A program made the translations under genes and the position numbers. The notes beneath the pieces are model-generated. The model worked only from the letters and a program-made list of their open reading frames with translations. It had not been told where the DNA came from and ran no database searches. A stretch of 64,000 nt of DNA from Haloarcula rubripromontorii (GTDB taxonomy: Archaea > Halobacteriota > Halobacteria > Halobacteriales > Haloarculaceae): positions 744,001 to 808,000 of the forward strand of contig NZ_LIUF01000002.1 in assembly GCF_001280425.1 (NCBI RefSeq). The letters are read 5' to 3'. Of this stretch, positions 34,341 to 43,737 are shown in pieces. Each line of letters begins with the position of its first letter. The stretch's first letter is position 1.

Positions 34341-35773
34341 CTGCGTCAGGGCTCGCGGCCATCGGCGCGTACGCACCTCGGCTGCGGATCGACGCGGCGG
34401 CGTTCGAAGCTGCCTGGGGTCGATTCGATGCGGCGGGAATCGACGAGAAGGCGGTCCCTGACGCCGACGAGGACTCGGTCACGATGGGTATTGAAGCAGC
34501 CCGCCGTGCGCTCACTGCCGCCGACGCGTCCGGCACGGATGTCGCGCACTTGGCCTTCGCGACAACGACACCGCCGATGGCGGAAGAGGACCTCGCGGCG
34601 CGACTCTGCAGTATTCTCACCGTCCCCGACAGCGCAAAGACGCAGACCATGACCGGCTCAACGCACGCCGGTGCGCAGGCACTGGACGCAACCATGGACG
34701 GCGGGCCGTTCGGGGACGGCATCGGTCTCGTCGTCATCAGCGACTGTCCGCGGGGCGACCCTGACAGCGAGGTCGAACACGCCGCCGGTGCCGGCAGTGT
34801 TGCGCTCGTTGTTGACGAGGACGGTCCCGGAACCGTCATTGAGCGAGCGTCACACACCGAGGCGTACCCCGGAACGCGCTTCAGAACGGGCGGCGACGAC
34901 CGGACGACCGGGTTGGGCGTTACGCAGTACGACCGCGACGCGTTCACGACCACGCTTTCCAGTGCGGCGAAAAGACTGGACGTATCGATGGATACAGTTG
35001 ATGCAGCCGCGGTCCAGTCTCCGGACGGAAAACTCCCGTATCGGGCGACTGGTGCGCTCGGGGTTGACGCGGGGACTATTGCCGCCGCGGACACAGTTAG
35101 TTCGCTCGGGGACACCGGCGCGGCAAGTGCATTTCTCGGAGCGGCGACAGCGTTTGCGGACGACGCCGAGCGCGTGCTGATTGCCGCGTACGGAAGCGGC
35201 GCGAGTGCGACGCTGTTCGCCGTTACTGGTCCCGTGCCGGTCGAAACTGCACTGGACGGGACCGCCTCCCTGTCCTACGCTGAGTACCTCAGGCGGCGCG
35301 GCGAGATTACACGCGACGAACCCGAGGGTGGCGGAGCCTACGTTAGCGTCCCGTCCTGGCAGCGGACGATTCCGCAACGCCACCGGCTCGTCGCCGGCCG
35401 GTGTTCCGCGTGTGATGCGTTGAACTTCCCGCCGACTGGGGCCTGTACGGACTGTCACGAGCGCACCGGTGATTTCGAGGCTGTCGAACTGCCCGGGACC
35501 GGGACAGTCGAGGCAGTAACGACCATCGAACAGGGCGGTGCACCGCCGGAGTTCGTCGCTCAGCAGTCCAAGAGCGGCCAGTTCGATAGCGCTATCGTCG
35601 CACTCGACAGCCCGTCGGATGCACAGACCGTGAGTGTCCCTGCACAGGTGCTTCCGACGAAGGCCGAAGTCACAATCGGCACCTCTGTCGTGCTGACGAC
35701 GCGGCGCATCTACACGCAGGAGGGCGTCATCAGATACGGCTTCAAAGCACAGGTCGCCAGCCAGCGCCGGTAG
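34337..35773 (+). CDS. HMG-CoA-synthase-like / DUF35 (OB-fold zinc ribbon) fusion, catalytic residues missing
   Basis: A 478-residue fusion. Residues 1-300 follow the archaeal HMG-CoA synthase pattern (GLAAIGAYAPRLRID opening and IAAYGSGASATLFAV late strand). Residues 340-478 hold a DUF35 module with zinc ligands Cys356, Cys359, Cys370 and Cys373 and an OB fold. The nucleophile Cys of the synthase block is Thr109 (STHAG), the catalytic His is Gln227 (VQSPDGKLP), and the Glu block reads ATTTPP. It is therefore unlikely to make HMG-CoA and may be a scaffold for the overlapping upstream thiolase. No other part of a mevalonate route is nearby. Confidence 0.8.
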   Translation: MTASGLAAIGAYAPRLRIDAAAFEAAWGRFDAAGIDEKAVPDADEDSVTMGIEAARRALTAADASGTDVAHLAFATTTPPMAEEDLAARLCSILTVPDSAKTQTMTGSTHAGAQALDATMDGGPFGDGIGLVVISDCPRGDPDSEVEHAAGAGSVALVVDEDGPGTVIERASHTEAYPGTRFRTGGDDRTTGLGVTQYDRDAFTTTLSSAAKRLDVSMDTVDAAAVQSPDGKLPYRATGALGVDAGTIAAADTVSSLGDTGAASAFLGAATAFADDAERVLIAAYGSGASATLFAVTGPVPVETALDGTASLSYAEYLRRRGEITRDEPEGGGAYVSVPSWQRTIPQRHRLVAGRCSACDALNFPPTGACTDCHERTGDFEAVELPGTGTVEAVTTIEQGGAPPEFVAQQSKSGQFDSAIVALDSPSDAQTVSVPAQVLPTKAEVTIGTSVVLTTRRIYTQEGVIRYGFKAQVASQRR

Positions 35774-35779
35774 CCGCCA

Positions 35780-36931
35780 TCAGCCGGAATTCTCGAACAC
35801 GACCGCGACACCCTGACCGAACCCGACACACATCGTCGCCAGTCCGTGTGTCGCGTCTTGCCGTTGCATCTCATACAGTAACGTCGTCGTGATTCGTGCC
35901 CCCGAACAGCCAAGCGGATGCCCTAACGCGATCGCCCCACCGTTGACGTTGAGCCGTCCGTCCGGAATGTCAAGTTCGCGTTTGCAGTGGATGCTCTGGG
36001 CGGCAAAGGCCTCGTTGAGTTCCACGAGGTCGATATCGTCGATTGTCAGGTCAGCGTCGTCCAGCGCAGCACGCGTCGCCGGAATCGGCCCCCGCCCCAT
36101 GACCAGCGGATCGACACCGGCGACAGACCGCGTCTCTATCCGGCCGAGGATATCAAGACCGTGTTGTTCCGCGTACGCCGCCGATGTGACGAGCATCCCA
36201 GCGGCCCCGTCGGTCAGCGGCGACGCGTTCCCCGGCGTGACTGTCGCCGCCTCGTCGTCGCGGAACACCGTCGGGAGTTCGTTCAACTGCTCGACTGACG
36301 TGTCTGCCCGTGGTGTTTTGTCAGTCTCTACTGCTGTCTCGTCGGTGTGGACTGGCACGGTCTCCGCATCGAATCGGCCGCCTTCCATCGCAGCGACCGC
36401 CCGCTCGTGTGACCGCAGCGCAAATTCGTCCTGGGCTTTCCGGCTGATATCGTGGGTTCGTGCGATGGTTTCGGCCGTCTGTCCCATCGGTAGCTTGTCG
36501 GGGTCGTACCGCCGCTCGATAGCGGGATGCAGCCAGTCGGAGAAGGGGACGGTACTCATGTGCTCGACGCCGGCGACCGGATACACCGCACCGTCGCCCG
36601 CCTCGATGGCACGAGCGGCGTCGACGAGCGTTGTCAGTGACGAGCCACACAGGCGCGTCGTCGTCGCTCCGGGCACTGTTTCCGGAAACCCGCCGGCGAG
36701 TATCGACTGCCGGGCGAGGTTTCGTCCCTGCTCTCCCTCTTGATTTGCACACCCGAGTCGGAAGTCGTCCCACTCGACGGCCGGAACACCGGTCCGGTCG
36801 ACAAGTGCAGCAAGCACGGTGGTGACGAGGTCTTCGGGATGTGTCCCGGCCAGCGCGCCATCCTTCGGCACCTGTGGCGTTCGTACAGCATCGACAACGA
36901 CGGCTTGCGAGTCGGAGCCAGTCATTCTCAC
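35780..36931 (-). CDS. paaJ: Acetyl-CoA acyltransferase (thiolase), PaaJ candidate
   Basis: A 383-residue FadA-type thiolase. The active-site Cys is in TTRLCGSSL near residue 90, GHPLGCSGAR near residue 345 carries the His, and the CVGFGQGVAV motif near the end carries the second Cys. It would cleave 3-oxoadipyl-CoA to succinyl-CoA and acetyl-CoA as PaaJ does, or act as a general beta-ketothiolase. It is convergent with the HMG-CoA-synthase-like gene and divergent from paaH, with a TATA-like TTTAATAC about 25 bp before its ATG. Assignment to PaaJ is from context. Confidence 0.88.
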   Translation of the reverse strand: MRMTGSDSQAVVVDAVRTPQVPKDGALAGTHPEDLVTTVLAALVDRTGVPAVEWDDFRLGCANQEGEQGRNLARQSILAGGFPETVPGATTTRLCGSSLTTLVDAARAIEAGDGAVYPVAGVEHMSTVPFSDWLHPAIERRYDPDKLPMGQTAETIARTHDISRKAQDEFALRSHERAVAAMEGGRFDAETVPVHTDETAVETDKTPRADTSVEQLNELPTVFRDDEAATVTPGNASPLTDGAAGMLVTSAAYAEQHGLDILGRIETRSVAGVDPLVMGRGPIPATRAALDDADLTIDDIDLVELNEAFAAQSIHCKRELDIPDGRLNVNGGAIALGHPLGCSGARITTTLLYEMQRQDATHGLATMCVGFGQGVAVVFENSG

Positions 36932-37020
36932 TGACAGCTACCGTGGCCGCTGTATTAAATGCAGGCCACACTGCGGCGGGACGCAGGCAACGTTTTTACC
37001 CCTCGCTACTGTGCTGAGAA

Positions 37021-37908
37021 ATGATGCACGTAGCTATTCTAGGCGCCGGTACCATGGGCCACGGTATCGCTCAAGTGTCGGCAATGGCCGGTCACGACGT
37101 CTTTCTCCGTGATATCGAATCAGATATCGTCGATGACGGCTTGGCCGCCATCGAGTCGAACCTCGAAGAGGGTATCGCCCGGGAGAAGGTGTCCGAACCG
37201 ACGGCCGAGGCAACGCTGAACCGCCTCACAGGAACCACGTCGCTGGAGGAGGCCGTGACTGGGGCAGACCTCGTCGTGGAAGCAGTCCCCGAAGACATGG
37301 AGATCAAACACGAGACGCTCACCGATGTCGAATCCCACGTCGACCCGGCGACGCTTATCGCGTCAAACACCTCCTCGCTCTCATTGACCGAGATAGCGAG
37401 CGTTCTCGACCATCCGGAACGGGCTATCGGCCTCCACTTTTTCAATCCGGTACATATCATGGCGCTCGTCGAGATCGTCGTCGCGGAACAGACGAGTCCC
37501 GAGACGGTTGCGCGTGCCCGGGAGTTCGTGAGCGGGATCGACAAGACACCGGTGGAGGTGGCTGACGCACCGGGCTTTGCCTCCTCCCGGCTTGGTGTCT
37601 CGCTGGGCGTCGAAGCGATGCGGATGGTGCAGGAGGGCGTTGCAACACCGCAGGACATCGATACCGCGATGGAACTCGGATACAATCACCCGATGGGACC
37701 GATCGAACTCGGCGATGTCGTCGGTCTCGATGTCCGGCTGGACATCCTCGAATATCTGCGTGCGGAACTCGGTGAACGGTTCCGGCCGCCACAGATACTG
37801 AAACGGAAGGTCCGAGCTGGGAAACTCGGCAAGAAATCCGGCGAGGGGTTCTACGTCTGGGAGGACGGTGACATCGTCGACACCAGCGGCGACTGGGGGG
37901 ACGCATGA
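37021..37908 (+). CDS. paaH: 3-hydroxyacyl-CoA dehydrogenase
   Basis: A 295-residue NAD-dependent dehydrogenase. The dinucleotide motif GAGTMGHGIAQ is at 8-18. The catalytic His-Glu pair lies in GLHFFNPVHIMALVE and the ASRLGVSLGVEAM-type helices follow. It oxidises 3-hydroxyadipyl-CoA to 3-oxoadipyl-CoA in the Paa route, or other 3-hydroxyacyl-CoAs. ATG-ATG at 37021 gives two possible starts one codon apart. A TATA-like GTTTTTACC lies about 25 bp upstream. It overlaps the paaF-like gene by four bases, supporting paired action. Confidence 0.92.
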   Translation: MMHVAILGAGTMGHGIAQVSAMAGHDVFLRDIESDIVDDGLAAIESNLEEGIAREKVSEPTAEATLNRLTGTTSLEEAVTGADLVVEAVPEDMEIKHETLTDVESHVDPATLIASNTSSLSLTEIASVLDHPERAIGLHFFNPVHIMALVEIVVAEQTSPETVARAREFVSGIDKTPVEVADAPGFASSRLGVSLGVEAMRMVQEGVATPQDIDTAMELGYNHPMGPIELGDVVGLDVRLDILEYLRAELGERFRPPQILKRKVRAGKLGKKSGEGFYVWEDGDIVDTSGDWGDA

Positions 37909-38717
37909 CGGACCTCGCTGAGGCCGCCGCGGACTGTGAAACCGTTTCGGTGAGCGTCGGTGACCGTGTCGAGAATGTCGCCACTGTCGAGTTACACCGG
38001 CCGGAGGCCCGAAACGCGCTCAATGCCCAGTTGCGGTCGGAGTTCAAACAGGTCTTCGACGCAATCCCTGACAGCGATGTCCGTGCTGTCGTGTTGACTG
38101 GCGCGGCAGACACCGGCGCATTCGTTGCCGGTGCGGACGTGACAGAACTCCGTGAGCGGGATATGCTAGAGCAACGGGAGGCGAGCAAGCGACCCCGGGT
38201 CTACGAATATGTCGACGAGTGCCCGATGCCGGTCATCGCCCGCATCAACGGTCACGCACTCGGCGGCGGCTGTGAGCTGATTCAGGCGGCTGATATCCGG
38301 ATCGCGCACACGGATGCGAAATTCGGCCAGCCGGAGATCAATCTCGGCATCATGCCCGGCGGTGGCGGGACACAGCGACTGCCGCGTCTGGTCGGCGAGG
38401 GCCATGCCATGCGGCTTATTCTTACCGGCGACCTCATCGACGCAACAGAGGCCGCCGACATCGGCCTCGTCGACGAGGTCCACGACGACGACGCCTTCGA
38501 TGAGCGAGTCTACGAGATAGCGGCGTCGATTGCAGAGAAAAGCCCCGCAGCGCTCGAACTGGCGAAGAAAGCCGTCCGTGCCAGTTCCCGAATGGATCTC
38601 GAAGCCGGCATCGAGTACGAGGCTGAACTGTTCGCACAGCTGTTCGCAACTGGTGACAAGGACGAAGGGATCGACGCGTTCCTCGAAGACAGAGAGCCAG
38701 AGTGGGCCAGCGAGTGA
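37905..38717 (+). CDS. paaF: Enoyl-CoA hydratase (PaaF type)
   Basis: A 270-residue crotonase-fold hydratase. Both catalytic glutamates are present: one in GHALGGGCELIQAA and one in FGQPEINLGIMPGG, unlike the PaaG-type protein at 24632. The oxyanion loop is AFVAGADV. It hydrates 2,3-didehydroadipyl-CoA in the Paa pathway, or straight-chain enoyl-CoAs in general. It starts inside the end of the dehydrogenase gene (ATGA) and ends about 105 bp before a convergent IclR gene. Confidence 0.92.
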   Translation: MTDLAEAAADCETVSVSVGDRVENVATVELHRPEARNALNAQLRSEFKQVFDAIPDSDVRAVVLTGAADTGAFVAGADVTELRERDMLEQREASKRPRVYEYVDECPMPVIARINGHALGGGCELIQAADIRIAHTDAKFGQPEINLGIMPGGGGTQRLPRLVGEGHAMRLILTGDLIDATEAADIGLVDEVHDDDAFDERVYEIAASIAEKSPAALELAKKAVRASSRMDLEAGIEYEAELFAQLFATGDKDEGIDAFLEDREPEWASE

Positions 38718-38822
38718 GCGTGCGCTGTCCCCAGAACGGGGGACTCCGCTCGGTCGCCGCTCCACTCAGCAAGGTACAACTCGAAAACGGCCCGTTTCTC
38801 CGCTAGAATCGCGCTGCTGGCC

Positions 38823-39593
38823 TCAGGGATGAGCCATGTTTATGCCGATCTCGTTGACGACGCCCAGTAGCAGCGTCGGCAGTTCGTCCCGGAGAATGGA
38901 ACCCTCAAGGCGGCTCGCCGGACCGGACACACTGATCGCCCCGATGGCAATGTCGTTTTCGTCCGTAATCGGGGCCCCGACCGCGTGCAGGCCCTCCACA
39001 GACTCCTCAAAGTTGAACGCGTATCCGCGGTCACGGATGGTCTCGATTTCTTCCCAGAGTTCGTCCCGGTCGGTGATGGTCTGTGGCGTCCGGCCAGGCA
39101 AGCCATGCCTGTCGATGGTCTCTGTGATCTGGGTATCGGGAAGGTGTGCGAGTATGGCCTTCCCCGCGGCGTGCTGGTGGAGGTAGTTCCGATGGCCAAC
39201 CCGGGCGTACGTCTGTACCGAGTGTTTGCCCTGCGCGCCGTAGATGTGGACGCTCCGGCCGTGTTCCTCGACTGCACACCAGATCTTTTCCTCTGTCTCT
39301 TCTGCGAGTTCGTCGACTCTCGGCTTCGCCTCGTCGTAGAGCCGATACTTGTTCCGTGCCACTTCGCCGTAGTCCAGAAAGCGGATTCCGAGCTGATACT
39401 CGTTGTCGTCCTCGACGAGGAGACTGTTGGCCGCGAGTGTCTTCATATATCTGTGCGTCGTACTCTTCGCACAGCCGAGGTGGGCTGTCATTTCCGACAC
39501 CGTGGCCGTGTCGTGTTTCTTGAGATACTCCATGATCTCGATTGCTCGCTCGATTGTTCCGACCGGCCTGTTGACAGCGGGCGGGATTGCCAT
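38823..39593 (-). CDS. IclR-family transcription regulator 1
   Basis: A 256-residue regulator. An N-terminal winged helix (about 10-70) contains MTAHLGCAKSTTHRYMKTL, followed by an effector-binding IclR domain with HQHAAGKAILAHLPD and a GAISVSGPASRLEG block near the C-terminus. It senses a small molecule, often an aromatic or sugar acid. The ATG at 39593 is preferred, though an in-frame ATG four codons upstream (39605) is possible. It borders the paaHF pair and the EthD/VOC genes, so control of aromatic-acid genes is plausible but unproven. Confidence 0.92.
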   Translation of the reverse strand: MAIPPAVNRPVGTIERAIEIMEYLKKHDTATVSEMTAHLGCAKSTTHRYMKTLAANSLLVEDDNEYQLGIRFLDYGEVARNKYRLYDEAKPRVDELAEETEEKIWCAVEEHGRSVHIYGAQGKHSVQTYARVGHRNYLHQHAAGKAILAHLPDTQITETIDRHGLPGRTPQTITDRDELWEEIETIRDRGYAFNFEESVEGLHAVGAPITDENDIAIGAISVSGPASRLEGSILRDELPTLLLGVVNEIGINMAHP

Positions 39594-39704
39594 ACGTACA
39601 CACATGTCTAACCGGCTTACAAGTGTTTTGTTCGAATAGCTTGAATCGATACAGCTAGCTCGGATCGGTAGCTAAAAGCCAACCCCTGACGACATGGCGC
39701 ACGC

Positions 39705-40031
39705 ATGCCAAAAATCGTCGATTTACTCGTCCGGAGAGATGGTTACACTCACGAGGAGTTCGCCAACCGATGGCAGGGCGACCACTCGGAGCTAGCGATG
39801 GACTTGCCAGGACTGCAACGCTACGTGACATCTGTCCCAACCGACCCAGAGCGTGCGGCGTACGACGGCGTGCTGGAGCTGTATTTCGAGGACATGAACG
39901 CACTCAGCGCCGCGTTCGATTCGGACCTTGCTGAGACGGTTCAGGCTGACGCGGCCGAGTTTATCGACCTAGAGGCCGGTCCCCGGCTGATCGTCGAGGA
40001 AACGGTCCAGCTCGACGAAAGAGACGACTGA
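39705..40031 (+). CDS. EthD-family (dimeric alpha/beta-barrel) protein
   Basis: A 108-residue protein with the EthD pattern: MPKIVDLLVRRDGYTHEEFANRW opening, a central DHSELAMDLPGL helix and a LELYFEDMNALSAAF segment. EthD proteins form ferredoxin-like dimers and occur with ether- or aromatic-degrading enzymes. The exact reaction is unknown. It lies between the IclR gene and the VOC gene, within the aromatic-acid region, and reads toward the convergent VOC gene. Confidence 0.88.
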   Translation: MPKIVDLLVRRDGYTHEEFANRWQGDHSELAMDLPGLQRYVTSVPTDPERAAYDGVLELYFEDMNALSAAFDSDLAETVQADAAEFIDLEAGPRLIVEETVQLDERDD

Positions 40032-40089
40032 TAGCGTTCCGCCTGTTTTCCTGATCGACGCGGTTGCAGAGAGCGAGCCGACGCAGACA

Positions 40090-40560
40090 TCAACCGTTGA
40101 GTCGGCTGCCATCGACGTAGAGCTTCCCGGCAGGTGGTCGGTCAGCGTCGTAACTATCGTGATACTCGAACAGTTGAATGAGCGCTCCGGTCGGGTTCGA
40201 CGGTGGCACAAACGCCTCGGTCCAGTCCTGATACTCGCGGTGTTCGACGACGCTGTAACCGTTGCGCTCCAGTATCGCTTTCACGGCGTCAACAGCAGCT
40301 ACTTCGAGCGTGACGTGGTGCAATCCCGGCCCGTAGTCGTCGAGATACGACGTGAGGAACGTGTCCGGTGCCTCCGGTGCGATGAGTTCGAGCCGCGACG
40401 CGTCTTGATTGAAGTCGTACTGCGCCCAGCGAAACCGTCCTTCGACGGACTCTTCGATGAGTTTCCGACAGCCGAGTGCGAACAGGAACGGTTCAGCGTC
40501 GGCGATATGCTCGACAGCGATCCCGATGTGGTCGACACGGATCGGCGGATCCACAGACAT
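40090..40560 (-). CDS. VOC-family (glyoxalase/epimerase-fold) protein
   Basis: A 156-residue vicinal-oxygen-chelate protein with paired beta-alpha-beta-beta-beta units. The VDHIGIAVEHIADAEPF opening carries the first metal-binding His, GLHHVTLEVAAVDA the second, and IQLFEYHD near the end supplies the Glu. This layout is like methylmalonyl-CoA epimerase and related lyases. It may be an epimerase for methylmalonyl-CoA, linked to propionyl-CoA carboxylation, or an unrelated dioxygenase-like enzyme. It converges on the EthD gene and is divergent from the penicillin-acylase gene. Confidence 0.88.
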   Translation of the reverse strand: MSVDPPIRVDHIGIAVEHIADAEPFLFALGCRKLIEESVEGRFRWAQYDFNQDASRLELIAPEAPDTFLTSYLDDYGPGLHHVTLEVAAVDAVKAILERNGYSVVEHREYQDWTEAFVPPSNPTGALIQLFEYHDSYDADRPPAGKLYVDGSRLNG

Positions 40561-40758
40561 GGCGAGGACTGCGGCAGGCTCCCAATTATATGCTTGGGCC
40601 GAGAGTGCGGGCGGCGGTGAACTCAGTGCGGGTGCTGGGCGAATTGGCCGGCACAGTGCCGGGCAGACCGACTCTGATACCGTATCTGGAAAGGCATCCC
40701 AGTGACGCCCCCATATATCCCCAAATATTTATTACATATCCAGACTGTCACCTACGGG

Positions 40759-43608
40759 ATGCCAACACAGCACCAGCACTCGTGGCAGCACCTCTCTCGA
40801 CGAACACTTCTGAAGACAGGGGCCGCGGTTACCGGCATGACCGGAATCGGTGCCATCGAGACGGAGTTGGCGTACGCGCAGGCAGACGATGCCACGGTCA
40901 CGATACGACGAGACGACTATGGCGTTCCACACATCTACGCCCGCGACGCTGACAGCCGTGCGCCGGTGTTCTACGGATTCGGATACGCAACGGCGGCAGA
41001 CCGGCTCTATCAGCTCGAACTGTACCGGCGGTACTATCACGGGACTGTCGCGGCGGTCCTCGGTGCGGGTGACGAGGACACCGACTGGGTCCAGTTCGAT
41101 ATCGAAGCGCGGCGCAACACCGCAGGCGAGCCGCCACTGGACGAGCAGGCCGCTGAACAGTTGACGGCGGACCAGCGAGCGGTCCTGCAGGCGTTTACAG
41201 ACGGCATCAACCGATACATTACCGAAGTCCGTGAAAGCGAGGACCTGCAGTTCCATCAGGCGTTTCAGGAACACGGGTTCGAACCCGAGGCGTTTACCAC
41301 GACCGACGCTGCTGGGATGTTCGTCGCCAGTATGGCGTATTTCAGCGGCTTCCAGCTTGAGACACTCAGTGCGACTGTCCTTGACGCACTCACGCAGGAA
41401 ACCGGGAGCGAACAGCGTGCGATGGAGCTATTCGAGGACCTGCAGTGGGGCGACGACCCCGGCTGCCCGACCTCGACGGTCCAGCCAGCGGATACCTACT
41501 CCCCTTCCTATACCGACGTGGGCGCAGGGCCGACACCCAACGTAACTGGGGGACAGCAGACAGACAGGGTGACACGCGGGGCAAGCGGCCCGTCTGCGAC
41601 GCCGAGCAACGTCGTTACCGGCGGGGACTACACGCCCCCAGCTGACGCTGACGGAATGCACGAGGGCGAAATGGACCGGATGCGAACGCTTGCGTCCGGA
41701 CTCGACAGGCTTGGCCTCCCGATCAAGTACGGCAGCAACGCCCTCGCTGTCCAGGGTGATATCACGGCCAGTGGCGATGCGCTACTGATGGGCGGGCCAC
41801 AGATGGGGTTCAACACCCCCTCGATAATGTACGAAGCGAGCCTCCACGGCCCGGACTTCGATATCGCCGGTGTCACAGTTGCGGGATATCCGTTCATCAT
41901 GTTCGGACACAATCGCAACGGGGCACTGACCTCGACCGCCGGCATCGACAACTGCATCCAGATGTTCACGGAGTCGATTACGACCAACTCGTCGGGGCCG
42001 GACACGTACACCTTTCAGGGCGAGGAGTACGAGGTTGAAACGGTCGAGCGGACAATTACTGTCGCTGATGGCGAGGACGTGACGTATACTGAACGGTTCA
42101 CTCGCCACGGTGTCGTGACCCAGTGGGACCCTGACAACGGGGAAGCACTGGCACAGACGAAATCATACGCCGGCCGGCATATGAACTGCTGGCGGGCTTT
42201 CTATGAATGTCAGTTCGCGACGGACGCCGAGGCGTTCCGGGAATCAGCCAAGCGGTGTGACTATGCGTTGAACTTCATGTGGGCCGACAAGGACGGTGAC
42301 ATCGCGTATGTCCATCTGGGTCGGTATCCGGACAGCGAAGCGGTCGACTGGGACACCCGGCTGCCAGCCGATGGAACACAGTACGAGCTCACGGCGTCGG
42401 ACTACCTGCGTGCGGCTGACGGTGACGTGCCCTACGCAATCAACCCCGAACCGGGGTACTCGGCACAGTGGAACAACAAACCCGCGCCTGCGTGGAACAA
42501 CGGTGACCTGAGCTATTCGTGGTCGACCGACCACCGTGTGCAACGCATCATCAATCTGGTCGAGCAGCGGTTAGCGCAGGAGGGGACAGTTGATTATGAC
42601 TTTCTGAAGACTGTTATCTACGACATCTCCTTCACCGACCTGCGTTCGATTCGGTACAGAGACCATCTGCTGGATGCGCTTGCGGACGCGGATCTCTCGG
42701 ATACCGAACAGCAAGCACGCGACGAACTGGCCTCGTGGGACCACTTTGCACAGGCTGACGGCGAGGACAACGAGGGGCGCCACTCTGCTGGCTACACCAT
42801 CTGGGATGCGACGTTCCCGTACATTCTGGAGGAGGTTTTCAGCGAGACGTTCGGAAGTGCCTACGGCCCGGCATCGTTCTTCCTCGGCTACGACTACGGT
42901 CGCGGCACCCTGATGCGGGTCCTCAACCCGGCGGAGACAGCACTGACGACGCAGGCAGAGTACGCGGATGGTGACATCACGGACGCGCTGGTCAGCGCGT
43001 TCCGGACGGCTGTGGGCGACCTCGCCGAGCAATACGACGGTGCCCCGGAGACTTGGCGGCGTGAGGCAGCGCTACACGAGTTCGACAATCTCGCGCTGTT
43101 CGGGATGCCTACCGGTGTCACGTCCGCGGGGAACACGGCGCTGATGAACCGCGGAACCGAGAACCACGTCGTCCGGCTGAGTGACGACCCGCAGGCAGAG
43201 AACATCCTCCCGCCCGGAAACGACGGCTACGTCGCACCAGACGGCACTACTGGCGAGCATTACGCCGACCAGCTGGCGATGTTCGAGAATTTCGAGTACA
43301 AACAGCTGTTGTTCGCCGACGCAGCTATTGAGTCCGCCACGACCGAGACCCGAACGCTGGCGCTGCCGGCAAACGCAACTGGCGGTGCTATCGGTAACAC
43401 GCCGACGACTGACAGCACCGAGACAGACGAGGGTACTGCGGCGAGCGGCGCAACGACTACCGATGAGACAGACAGCGCGGACACAGCGACGGGGACGACT
43501 ACCGCGACTGACGCCAGTGGACCCGGCTTCACGACACTGACTGGGGCGACAGCAGTCCTTGGGACTGCGCTGGCGTGGCTGTACAGACAAGAGGACGACA
43601 CCAGATAG
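40759..43608 (+). CDS. Penicillin-acylase-family amidase, Tat-exported and membrane-anchored
   Basis: A 949-residue Ntn-hydrolase. Its twin-arginine signal reads SRRTLLKTG (Arg14-15), with likely cleavage after AYA at 40. The alpha chain (41-325) includes YGVPHIYARD. The beta chain would start at the nucleophile Ser326 in KYGSNALAV after self-cleavage, with MFGHNRNGALTSTAG as the substrate pocket region. A Thr-rich stalk and a C-terminal hydrophobic helix (about 920-940) would anchor it outside the cell. Penicillin G acylase frees phenylacetate from its amides, and a Paa cluster lies next to it. ATG 40759 is chosen because a TATA-like TATTTATT lies about 27 bp upstream. Confidence 0.9.
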   Translation: MPTQHQHSWQHLSRRTLLKTGAAVTGMTGIGAIETELAYAQADDATVTIRRDDYGVPHIYARDADSRAPVFYGFGYATAADRLYQLELYRRYYHGTVAAVLGAGDEDTDWVQFDIEARRNTAGEPPLDEQAAEQLTADQRAVLQAFTDGINRYITEVRESEDLQFHQAFQEHGFEPEAFTTTDAAGMFVASMAYFSGFQLETLSATVLDALTQETGSEQRAMELFEDLQWGDDPGCPTSTVQPADTYSPSYTDVGAGPTPNVTGGQQTDRVTRGASGPSATPSNVVTGGDYTPPADADGMHEGEMDRMRTLASGLDRLGLPIKYGSNALAVQGDITASGDALLMGGPQMGFNTPSIMYEASLHGPDFDIAGVTVAGYPFIMFGHNRNGALTSTAGIDNCIQMFTESITTNSSGPDTYTFQGEEYEVETVERTITVADGEDVTYTERFTRHGVVTQWDPDNGEALAQTKSYAGRHMNCWRAFYECQFATDAEAFRESAKRCDYALNFMWADKDGDIAYVHLGRYPDSEAVDWDTRLPADGTQYELTASDYLRAADGDVPYAINPEPGYSAQWNNKPAPAWNNGDLSYSWSTDHRVQRIINLVEQRLAQEGTVDYDFLKTVIYDISFTDLRSIRYRDHLLDALADADLSDTEQQARDELASWDHFAQADGEDNEGRHSAGYTIWDATFPYILEEVFSETFGSAYGPASFFLGYDYGRGTLMRVLNPAETALTTQAEYADGDITDALVSAFRTAVGDLAEQYDGAPETWRREAALHEFDNLALFGMPTGVTSAGNTALMNRGTENHVVRLSDDPQAENILPPGNDGYVAPDGTTGEHYADQLAMFENFEYKQLLFADAAIESATTETRTLALPANATGGAIGNTPTTDSTETDEGTAASGATTTDETDSADTATGTTTATDASGPGFTTLTGATAVLGTALAWLYRQEDDTR

Positions 43609-43737
43609 CCACCACTGCGGTGGGAATCAGGAGCCACGAGACGGGATACCGCCGCTACTGACCCCCTCGAACTGCGCGATACACGCTGACAGGGGCAAGG
43701 CTTTAATACGATTTGCTTAACAATAGATAATGAACCT

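Noticed and set aside
34337-35773. Ordinary HMG-CoA synthase for isoprenoid lipids
   Set aside because: The catalytic Cys, His and Glu positions are all substituted and a DUF35 domain is fused on.
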